DNA of 17,115 bases from Clostridia bacterium. Lineage in GTDB: Bacteria > Bacillota > Clostridia > Oscillospirales > Acutalibacteraceae. Within the stretch, counting starts at the first letter, position 1. Every line of letters begins with the position of its first letter. Below the pieces are notes generated by a model, which did no database searches, was not told where the DNA came from, and saw only the letters and a program-made list of their open reading frames with translations. Shown in pieces: positions 7,540 through 13,843 of the stretch. The translations under genes and the position numbers were made by a program. The DNA lies in the NCBI GenBank assembly GCA_024404125.1, contig JAKSQL010000008.1, positions 1-17,115 of the forward strand, read 5' to 3'.

Positions 7540-7710
7540 TCAGTTTTGTTTTCTTACTATTTTGTATTCGTCATAAAAATCGAAATAGGGGCAGTTTTTG
7601 GTGTTGCCGGTTAAAAATCTTCCCATTTCGTCTTCGTCAAGCGAAACGTCACAGTAATAAGTGTCGGTTTCATCATCGTAAACGTAATTGGAACAGTTTT
7701 CGCAGTTCAT
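7540..7710 (-). CDS. Small Cys-rich protein, DUF6472-like
   Basis: A 56-residue ORF on the minus strand, from ATG 7708-7710 to TGA 7540-7542. The protein begins MNCENCSNYVYDDETDTYYC and later contains LDEDEMGRFLTG, NCPYF and DEYKIVRKQN. Four cysteines (3, 6, 20, 40), starting with CxxC, suggest a small zinc-binding or metal-binding fold; the rest is strongly acidic and aromatic. It starts nine bases after the LCP stop with AGGTGAG as SD, and is followed 19 bases later by the plsC TTG start, so it is part of the same operon. I recognise it as resembling the clostridial DUF6472 family of about 57 residues, from memory. No function is known to me. The conserved-looking C-terminus and the good RBS argue that it is a real gene. 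Confidence 0.82.
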   Translation of the reverse strand: MNCENCSNYVYDDETDTYYCDVSLDEDEMGRFLTGNTKNCPYFDFYDEYKIVRKQN

Positions 7711-7719
7711 AAAACTCAC

Positions 7720-9423
7720 CTATTCTTCGGTTTTGCTTTCGGTTTCTTCCTGCGAAGAAGTATCTTCACTTTGTGACGATTCGTCTTCGGTGGAAGAAGT
7801 ATCGCTGCTGTCGCTGCTTGTATCTTCGGTATCTTCATCTTCTTTTGACGAGGTATCAACGGAAGAATTATCCTCTTTTTTAGGCGGAGTAGAGGTATCG
7901 GAAGACGTACTGCTTACGTCGCTTTCGGTGTCCTCGGTCGGCTTTTGATAACTGCCGCCGCCTACTTCTTTGCGATACCAATCGTTTTTCTCAACACCGT
8001 GCTCGGCAACGTATTCCTCTATTGTCATATCCTCGTAAATTACGGCGTGGAGAAGTTTTGCAACGTAATGAATATCGTAATAAACCACACTGCCGAAAGC
8101 ACCTTGCGGAGCAGGCATGATAAAGTTCATTTCGGGAGAGTTTTGCGGAATTCTCAACTGCTCGAATTTAGGAGATTTAAGGAGTATTGAGAAAGCGAGG
8201 TCGAGTATATTATCAATATCAAGACTTGTTTCGGTGCAGGGTATAAGTGACGTTGCAAGGCGCCTGTAATCCGATTTGCTCATTTTAGTTGCCTTGTTAA
8301 AGAGTTGCTCCATAACATAGCGCTGACGGTCGGTTCTGCCGTAGTCGTTATTTGTTCCCCAAATACTTTGACAGTTTCTTACCCTCGCGTATGCTACCGC
8401 CTGAACGCCGTTTAAGTGTTGCGGACCTGCATTTTTAATATGGTATTTGCTTGAATTTAATTTCTTTGCGGAGCATATTTCGTCCATCGCGTTGTTAAGG
8501 TTCGGGTGGCCGGAGCCCTTCCATGCAAGTTCGTCTTCAGTAATGGTGGCATCTATTCCGCCAACGGCATCAATAATATCAACCATACCGAAGAAATTTA
8601 CGGTTGCGTATTCGGTGATGTCAAGCCCAAACGTGTTGTTTAAGGTTTGTATCGCAAGTTCGGGACCGCCTTTTGAATATGCCGAATTTATTTTGGCATA
8701 GGTGGTCTTTCCGTTTTGCTTTATGGGAACCAAACTGTCTCGCATAACCGAGATAACCTTAACGGTTTTCGTTTTTGTGTTAAGACTTAAAATCATAATA
8801 CTGTCTGAAAGACCGCTGAAGTTTTTGGGGCTTCTCGTATCAATGCCGAAAAGTGCAACATTTACTATTTCTTCGTCTATTCTCGTTACGCCGCCCAAGT
8901 TGATGTTTGGGTTGTAGTTGTACATAAGTTTATGGAAAGGTGTCCACAAAACAGTGGTGATGATTATAAGCGCCGAGGTGATAACGGCAGTTATTATCAT
9001 AAGAACGCGTTGGAAAGTTCGTTTTTTCCAAAGCACGCAAACAAACACCGCAATATCTACGCCGAGGAGAGAGCAGGCGGATAAAAATGTTCTGCCCCTA
9101 TAACCTACGTGGAAAGGCGGGAACATCCAAAAAAGTATGTTTACGGCAATTACCAGAACGGTTATAAGAACAGTAAGAGTTGCTCTTAAGCCCGCGCTTA
9201 AGGAATGCCACCAATTATTTATCTTTTCGATAACAACGTACTTTTTCTGCTTTGCGGCGGAATGTTTACCGCCCGTAAAGTCGGTAAATGGAACAAAGTC
9301 GGGATTATTACTTTTTGAACTTATGTCTTCAAAGTAATCCCCTTTTCCGCTCGAGGAACTTATATCTTCAAAATTTTCCTCGTTAAAACTGAAGTTTGAA
9401 CCGAATTCTTTTTTATCACTCAT
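7720..9423 (-). CDS. LytR-CpsA-Psr (LCP) family glycopolymer ligase with acidic Ser/Thr tail
   Basis: 567 residues from ATG at 9423 (GGGTG six bases upstream). A GTG at 9430-9432 would add three residues but has no SD. A cytoplasmic N-terminus of about 80 residues contains two FEDISS repeats. Three membrane segments follow (about 82-102, 114-134, 141-161), then the extracellular LCP domain: NVALFGIDTR (188-197), VISVMRDSLV with the key Arg228, AKINSAYSKGG, VNFFGMVDIIDAVGGI, and VAYARVR with DYGRTDRQR (361-368). LCP enzymes attach wall teichoic acid, capsule or other phospho-linked polymers to peptidoglycan. The last 75 or so residues are a Ser/Thr/Asp/Glu low-complexity tail rich in DTSS units, probably exposed outside the membrane. 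It lies 22 bases after rsmI and nine before the small Cys protein. It could ligate the glycan decorated by the plus-strand operon, but nothing in the sequence links them directly. Confidence 0.94.
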   Translation of the reverse strand: MSDKKEFGSNFSFNEENFEDISSSSGKGDYFEDISSKSNNPDFVPFTDFTGGKHSAAKQKKYVVIEKINNWWHSLSAGLRATLTVLITVLVIAVNILFWMFPPFHVGYRGRTFLSACSLLGVDIAVFVCVLWKKRTFQRVLMIITAVITSALIIITTVLWTPFHKLMYNYNPNINLGGVTRIDEEIVNVALFGIDTRSPKNFSGLSDSIMILSLNTKTKTVKVISVMRDSLVPIKQNGKTTYAKINSAYSKGGPELAIQTLNNTFGLDITEYATVNFFGMVDIIDAVGGIDATITEDELAWKGSGHPNLNNAMDEICSAKKLNSSKYHIKNAGPQHLNGVQAVAYARVRNCQSIWGTNNDYGRTDRQRYVMEQLFNKATKMSKSDYRRLATSLIPCTETSLDIDNILDLAFSILLKSPKFEQLRIPQNSPEMNFIMPAPQGAFGSVVYYDIHYVAKLLHAVIYEDMTIEEYVAEHGVEKNDWYRKEVGGGSYQKPTEDTESDVSSTSSDTSTPPKKEDNSSVDTSSKEDEDTEDTSSDSSDTSSTEDESSQSEDTSSQEETESKTEE

Positions 9424-9445
9424 ATTACACACCCGAATTTTTTAT

Positions 9446-10267
9446 TTACATAAGCGACATTTTAGAAACTTCACCTTTTTTTATTCCCGTATCCGCCGCC
9501 GCTTCTTTTGCAGCCGCGCTCATACTTTCGCCCGAGTTTGCAAGACGTTTTGCTATCGTTACCGCATCAGACAAAGTATACTCTTTTATTTCCTCTTTTT
9601 CGCCTTCTATTATAAGCACGTATTCGCCTTTCGGAGTATTTGTTTCAAAAAAGATAAGTGCGTCTTTAAAGGTTGTCCGCATAACCGTTTCGTGAATTTT
9701 GGTAAGTTCTTTACAAAGCACGATGTTGCGGTTCCCCAAAACCGACATCATATCGGAAAGGGTTGCTATAAGTTTATGCGGTGCTTCGTAAAATATAAGT
9801 GTGCGCCGCTCGGATTTTATTTCATTAAGGTGCTGTTTGCGACTTATTTTATTCACCGATAAAAAACCCTCAAAGCAAAATCTGCCGCTTGAAAATCCGG
9901 AAATTGCAAGGGCGGTTATAAGCGCCGAGGGGCCCGGCACCGATTCTACGGCAATGCCCGCATTATGAGCGGAGTCAACAAGGTCTTGTCCGGGGTCCGA
10001 AATGCAGGGCATACCCGCATCGGTAACAACGGCGGCGCTTTCACCGTTTAAAATACGGTTTATCAGAATTTCGCCTTTGCTTATCTTATTGTGCTCGTAA
10101 TAAGATACGAGTTCTTTTTTTATGCCGAAGTGATTAAGCAGTTTTAAGGTAACCCGTGTATCTTCCGCGGCAATAAAATCAACCTCGGAAAGTATTCTTA
10201 CCGCCCTCGGAGAAAAATCTTCGAGGTTGCCTATCGGTGTACCTACAACGTATAATTTACCCGACAA
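9446..10267 (-). CDS. rsmI: 16S rRNA (cytidine(1402)-2'-O)-methyltransferase
   Basis: 273 residues, near the usual length of about 280. Hallmarks: TPIGNLED (10-17), AEDTR (34-38), DAGMPCISDPG (83-93), PGPSA (111-115), FEGFL (132-136) and ERRTLIFYEAPHKL (153-166). RsmI uses SAM to 2'-O-methylate C1402 in the decoding centre of 16S rRNA. The start is TTG at 10265-10267, with GAAGGTG five bases upstream. It must be used, because the conserved SGKLYVVGTPIGNLED begins at residue 2. It lies 16 bases after the detached tail of the trmN6-like gene; in many Firmicutes these two methyltransferase genes are neighbours, which supports both calls. Confidence 0.95.
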   Translation of the reverse strand: MSGKLYVVGTPIGNLEDFSPRAVRILSEVDFIAAEDTRVTLKLLNHFGIKKELVSYYEHNKISKGEILINRILNGESAAVVTDAGMPCISDPGQDLVDSAHNAGIAVESVPGPSALITALAISGFSSGRFCFEGFLSVNKISRKQHLNEIKSERRTLIFYEAPHKLIATLSDMMSVLGNRNIVLCKELTKIHETVMRTTFKDALIFFETNTPKGEYVLIIEGEKEEIKEYTLSDAVTIAKRLANSGESMSAAAKEAAADTGIKKGEVSKMSLM

Positions 10268-10272
10268 TTAAA

Positions 10273-10279
10273 CACCTTC
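10273..10279 (-). promoter_or_regulatory. Ribosome binding site for a TTG start (rsmI)
   Basis: GAAGGTG on the minus strand, five bases (TTTAA) before TTG 10265-10267. It gives rsmI its own initiation site, independent of the interrupted gene upstream. Confidence 0.65.
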
Positions 10280-10283
10280 TATA

Positions 10284-10496
10284 CTAATGACCTGCTTTGT
10301 ACGGTTCGTAAATTTTATTCATTTCGTCTGAAAGAGCGCCGTTTTCCTCAATGTAAAGCGGCGGCTCAATTACAAGACCGGTATTGCCGCAACGGCTGCC
10401 CTCTACAAGAACAAGCCACGGGTGCTCGCCGTATCTCTGGCATACAAGCCGCAAACGTTTCGGCTCGATTTTGTTGTTTCGCATAATGCTTATCAG
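10284..10496 (-). pseudogene. Detached C-terminal part of the trmN6-like methyltransferase gene
   Basis: After the TAA at 10497-10499 the same frame stays open to TAG 10284-10286. It encodes LISIM followed by RNNKIEPKRLRLVCQRYG, WLVLVEGSRCGNTGL and IEPPLYI, the normal C-terminus of clostridial TrmN6/YfiC-type methyltransferases, which continue from RPERL into an IEPKRLR...LVEG...PPL segment. An internal ATG at 10482-10484 could start a 66-residue peptide, but no clear SD precedes it. A gene caller would list it as a hypothetical protein; I read it as the tail of the preceding gene split by a nonsense change. Confidence 0.85.
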
Positions 10497-11012
10497 TTAC
10501 GCAAGCCGCTCGGGGCGGTGGCACATACATAACTTTCCCGAGGTTTTAAGCAGTTTTGCGCTTAAAAGCACGATATCATTTAACGTGCAGGCGGTTTCGT
10601 GACGCGCTGTCTTTACAGTATCGTCCTTACTTTTTATGCCCGCGTTCTCCGCTTTGTAGGGCGGATTTGAAATCACCAAATCAAAGGAACCGAAATCCAC
10701 TTTGCCCTTTAAGTCTTTTATATCGCTTTCGATAAACGAAAGATTATCAAAGCCGCCGTCTGTTACCGTACGGTTTGCAAGAATAATTGCTTCACCCGAT
10801 ATATCCACACCCACACCGGTTGCCTTTTCGTAATCGCGCTTTATAAGAAACGAGATTATGCCGCAACCCGTACCGATATCAATAAAACGGGTATTTTGCT
10901 TTATCTTGCAAAAATCGGCTAAAAGCACCGCATCGGTACCGAAAGCATGGTGGGCGGAAACGTAGATGTTTTTTCCGTTTCCTATCGGTTCAAGTTTTAT
11001 ACCTTGCTCCAT
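10497..11012 (-). CDS. trmN6: tRNA1(Val) (adenine(37)-N6)-methyltransferase-like, truncated by in-frame TAA
   Basis: The first 171 residues of a SAM-dependent N6-adenine methyltransferase. The SAM-binding DIGTGCG is at 45-51, the catalytic NPPYK at 116-120, and an RHE block at 137-139. Family members run to about 245 residues; this one stops after HRPERLA at TAA 10497-10499, while the rest continues in the same frame (10284-10496). With one sense codon at the stop the product would be 242 residues. A single G-to-T change from GAA (Glu) would give this TAA. The catalytic Rossmann core is complete, but the lost tail is part of the family fold. The start ATG overlaps the last 16 bases of cysS, with AGGGTG upstream, so the gene is coupled to cysS. 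The pathway is tRNA modification next to the anticodon. Confidence 0.85.
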   Translation of the reverse strand: MEQGIKLEPIGNGKNIYVSAHHAFGTDAVLLADFCKIKQNTRFIDIGTGCGIISFLIKRDYEKATGVGVDISGEAIILANRTVTDGGFDNLSFIESDIKDLKGKVDFGSFDLVISNPPYKAENAGIKSKDDTVKTARHETACTLNDIVLLSAKLLKTSGKLCMCHRPERLA

Positions 11013-12379
11013 TTTACACCCTGCGGAGTATCTTCCAAAACGATACCCATTTCTTTTAGTTTGTCCCGAATTGCGTCCGCCGTAGCAAAATCTTTATTTT
11101 TTCGTGCGGCGGTACGTTTTGCTATAAGGTCTTCTACCTCGCTGTCAAGAGTATCACTTTTGCGGTTGTAAACAAGACCTAAAACGTTTGTAAGTTCATC
11201 AAATGTTTCTGCAAAGAGAGTAAGTTGCGCCTTATAAGCCCCGCCTGCTATTGCGGAATTTATATCCCTTACAAGATTAAATACCGCCGCAAGAGCATCT
11301 GCGGTGTTAAGGTCATCTTCCATAGCATCAATAAACTCTTGTTTTCTTAACTTTAAAAATTCGGGCGGATTGCCGTTTCCGTCTTTAGCGGATTTGAGCG
11401 CAAAATCAATGTTATCGCGGCAGGTATAAAGGCGCTCGAGCGCGTTTTTGCCCTGCTCTAAAATATCAACTGAATAGTTAATGGGCCCGCGGTACTGCGA
11501 AGAAATCATAAGGTATCTTATCGGCTCGTAACCGTACACGTTTGCAACGTCTCTTACGGTGAAGAAATTACCCGCCGATTTGGACATTTTGTGGTTATCC
11601 ACGTTTATAAAGCCGTTGTGCATCCAGTAGTGAGAAAATTCGCAACCGTTTGCACACTCGCTTTGCGCGATTTCGTTTTCGTGGTGCGGAAAGATAAGGT
11701 CAAGACCGCCGCAGTGAATATCTATCGTTTTGCCGAGATACCTGCCGCTCATAGCCGAACACTCTATATGCCAACCCGGTCTGCCTCTGCCAAAAGGAGA
11801 CTCCCAAAACGGCTCGCCCTCTTTAGCCCCTGTCCAAAGCCAGACATCCATCGGATTTTCTTTAATATCGTCAACCTCTATTCTTGCGCCTGCTTCAAGG
11901 TCTTCAAGCGGTTGATGTGAAAGTTTGCCGTAGGAGGAAAACTTCTTTGCTCTGAAATAAACGTCGTTACCCGCCTTATACGCATAGCCCTTTTCAAAAA
12001 GAACGGAGATTATGCGGATAATTTCGTCTATATTCTCGGTCGCTCTCGGATTTACGGTTGCCTTTTTAACGTTAAGACCGTTGGCATCAACCCAAAATTC
12101 TTTTATATAACGCTCTGCAACCTCGGGTACGGTAATACCCTCTTCATTTGCTTTTTTAATCAGTTTATCATCTATATCGGTAAAGTTTGAAACATACGTT
12201 ACCTTATAGCCGCGCCATTCGAGGTATCTGCGCAAAACGTCAAACACGCAGAGCGGACGCGCGTTACCTATGTGAATATAGTTATAAACCGTCGGCCCGC
12301 AGGCATAGATTTTAACCTCGCCCTCGTTTATAGGCACAAACTCGTCTTTCGAGCGGGTAAGAGTGTTGAAAATTTTCAT
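10997..12379 (-). CDS. cysS: Cysteine--tRNA ligase
   Basis: 460 residues, full length for the family. ACGPTVYNYIHIGNARP (26-42) holds the class I HIGH motif as HIGN and the first zinc ligand Cys27. The other ligands are visible as Cys207 (HIECSA), His232 and Glu236 (PHHENE). KMSKS is at 264-268. It charges tRNA-Cys with cysteine. The start ATG 12377-12379 has AAGGTGA eight bases upstream, overlapping the stop of cysE, so the last step of cysteine-precursor supply and cysteine charging are made together. The 3' end overlaps the trmN6-like gene by 16 bases. No T-box leader is seen upstream; cysE is only 13 bases away. Confidence 0.97.
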   Translation of the reverse strand: MKIFNTLTRSKDEFVPINEGEVKIYACGPTVYNYIHIGNARPLCVFDVLRRYLEWRGYKVTYVSNFTDIDDKLIKKANEEGITVPEVAERYIKEFWVDANGLNVKKATVNPRATENIDEIIRIISVLFEKGYAYKAGNDVYFRAKKFSSYGKLSHQPLEDLEAGARIEVDDIKENPMDVWLWTGAKEGEPFWESPFGRGRPGWHIECSAMSGRYLGKTIDIHCGGLDLIFPHHENEIAQSECANGCEFSHYWMHNGFINVDNHKMSKSAGNFFTVRDVANVYGYEPIRYLMISSQYRGPINYSVDILEQGKNALERLYTCRDNIDFALKSAKDGNGNPPEFLKLRKQEFIDAMEDDLNTADALAAVFNLVRDINSAIAGGAYKAQLTLFAETFDELTNVLGLVYNRKSDTLDSEVEDLIAKRTAARKNKDFATADAIRDKLKEMGIVLEDTPQGVKWSKV

Positions 12380-12392
12380 TTAACAGTTCACC

Positions 12393-13013
12393 TTATTTTT
12401 CTTTTTTTAGTTTGTTTATTTCTTTTTCAAGACGGCTTATTTCCTGCCAAACAGGGTCGGGGATATGTATCTGGTCAAGTGGCGCTGCCACTTTTTTACC
12501 GTCCTGTTTTACTACCTTTGCGGGAACACCTACAACGGTTGAATTCGGCGGTACGTCCTTAAGCACCACAGCGCCTGCGGCAACACGTGAGTTATCGCCT
12601 ATTTTAATAGGGCCTAACACTTTAGCGCCTGCGCTTATCATAACGTTGTTGCCTACCGTCGGGTGACGTTTGCCTATATCTTTGCCCGTACCGCCTAAAG
12701 TTACACCTTGATAGATAAGTACGTCATCGCCTATTTCGGCGGTTTCGCCTATTACAATGCCTGTGCCGTGGTCTATTACAAGACGTTTGCCTATAGTAGC
12801 GCCGGGGTGTATTTCTATACCCGTTTTTCTTGCGGCTTTCTGCGATATGCGGCGCGCGGTAAAGGTATGCCCTTTAAGGTATGCTTTATGCGCGCGGCGG
12901 TACATACGTATTGCCTTTACACCCGGATACAGAAAAAATATTTCAAGTGTGCTTTTTGCCGCAGGGTCTCTGTCCTTAACGGCTTTTATATCTTCTTTTA
13001 TCAGTTCAAACAT
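12393..13013 (-). CDS. cysE: Serine O-acetyltransferase
   Basis: 206 residues, the short Firmicutes form. It acetylates L-serine with acetyl-CoA to O-acetylserine, the acceptor for sulfide in cysteine synthesis. The N-terminal helical part (1-60) contains LYPGVKAIRMYRRAH. A left-handed beta-helix of hexapeptide repeats follows: IEIHPGATIGKRLVIDHGTG (66-85) with the catalytic His82 and acidic partner Glu67, VIGETAEIG, GVTLGGTG, and KRHPTVG with His117, ending in VVGVPAKVV. The C-terminal 35 residues are charged and Lys-rich. It lies 27 bases after pgsA and 13 before cysS. The cysE-cysS pair is common in Firmicutes. Confidence 0.96.
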   Translation of the reverse strand: MFELIKEDIKAVKDRDPAAKSTLEIFFLYPGVKAIRMYRRAHKAYLKGHTFTARRISQKAARKTGIEIHPGATIGKRLVIDHGTGIVIGETAEIGDDVLIYQGVTLGGTGKDIGKRHPTVGNNVMISAGAKVLGPIKIGDNSRVAAGAVVLKDVPPNSTVVGVPAKVVKQDGKKVAAPLDQIHIPDPVWQEISRLEKEINKLKKEK

Positions 13014-13040
13014 AATTTCACGCCCCTATAAAAGCAATGC

Positions 13041-13637
13041 TTATTTCGATGAATTTATGTATCCTTTACAGTGGTTTAGGTAAATAATACCCGAAATTAT
13101 GCAGAGAATTGCCGAAATCCAGAAGATTACCATAATTATTATATCGCATACACCTTTTATTGCGGTGATGCCGAAATCTGCGGTTAAGGTATAGCAAAAG
13201 AGTGCAAACACAAGACCTAACATCTGCGAAACGGTTTTTGCTTTGCCCCACATATTTGCCGCTACTACCTCGCCGCCGCTTGAAACGGTAACAAGTCGCA
13301 AAGATGCTATCATAAATTCTCTGAACATAACGATAAACACAATAGCCGTAATCTGCCAACCGTAAAGCGAAAAGTTTTCAAACGAATAAATACTTAAAAA
13401 ACCTAAAAATGCGGCGGTGGTAAGCATCTTATCGGCAAGCGGGTCTAAAAACTTTCCGAAACTTGTAACAAGATTGTTTTTTCTTGCGATTTTACCGTCA
13501 AGCATATCGGTAAGAGATGCCGCAACAAAAAGAATGAGTGACACAAGATAGTGATACGGAAAATTTATAAGCATAGTTGCCATAAATACAGGAGTTGCAA
13601 TAATTCTCGCAACGGTAAGTTTATTCGGTGTGTTCAT
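13041..13637 (-). CDS. pgsA: CDP-diacylglycerol--glycerol-3-phosphate 3-phosphatidyltransferase
   Basis: 198 residues, an integral membrane enzyme making phosphatidylglycerol phosphate. The CDP-alcohol phosphatidyltransferase signature is complete: Asp44, Asp47, Gly48, Ala51, Arg52, Gly61, Asp65 and Asp69, with the expected spacing (SLTDMLDGKIARKN, then FGKFLDPLADK). Several hydrophobic stretches (about 12-40, 72-83, 95-108, 135-150, 165-188) fit six membrane helices. The N-terminal NTPNKLTVARIIATP is typical of PgsA. Its ATG (13635-13637) overlaps the ancestral rimO stop TAA (13637-13639), and AGGAG at 13648-13652 lies ten bases upstream, inside the rimO tail. Because rimO now stops about 200 bases earlier, pgsA probably depends on this SD alone. 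Confidence 0.95.
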   Translation of the reverse strand: MNTPNKLTVARIIATPVFMATMLINFPYHYLVSLILFVAASLTDMLDGKIARKNNLVTSFGKFLDPLADKMLTTAAFLGFLSIYSFENFSLYGWQITAIVFIVMFREFMIASLRLVTVSSGGEVVAANMWGKAKTVSQMLGLVFALFCYTLTADFGITAIKGVCDIIIMVIFWISAILCIISGIIYLNHCKGYINSSK

Positions 13638-13843
13638 TAAATCAGTTCTCCTAACAAATCATATTCAAGTGTATCAAAGATTTTTACGTTTACAAAGTCG
13701 CCTATTTTAAGCGGATGCGTTGAGGTAAAGAAAACCTTGCCGTCTATTTCGGGAGCATCTTTTTCGCTTCTGCCGAAATAGCATTTTATGTAATCGTCAT
13801 ACCCCTCGATTAAAACTTCAAGAGTATCTCCGATGATCGTCTG
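13637..13843 (-). pseudogene. Detached TRAM-domain tail of rimO
   Basis: Downstream of the TGA at 13844-13846 the same frame is open for 68 codons to TAA 13637-13639. It encodes QTIIGDTLEVLIEGYDDY, IKCYFGRSEKDAPEIDGKVF and a final YDLLGELI, which is the TRAM domain that normally ends RimO (compare GRSxxDAPEIDG in characterised RimO). It has no ATG in a useful place and would not be translated unless the stop is read through. There is no frameshift; a single nonsense codon separates it from the rest. Confidence 0.88.

Noticed and set aside
7688..7948. An 86-residue Ser/Val-rich plus-strand ORF
   Set aside because: It is the antisense reading of the low-complexity tail of the LCP gene; repeated Ser codons arise from the opposite-strand repeats.
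12380..13040. T-box leader controlling cysE-cysS
   Set aside because: The gaps before cysE and cysS are only 27 and 13 bases, too short for a T-box, and no T-box consensus is visible.
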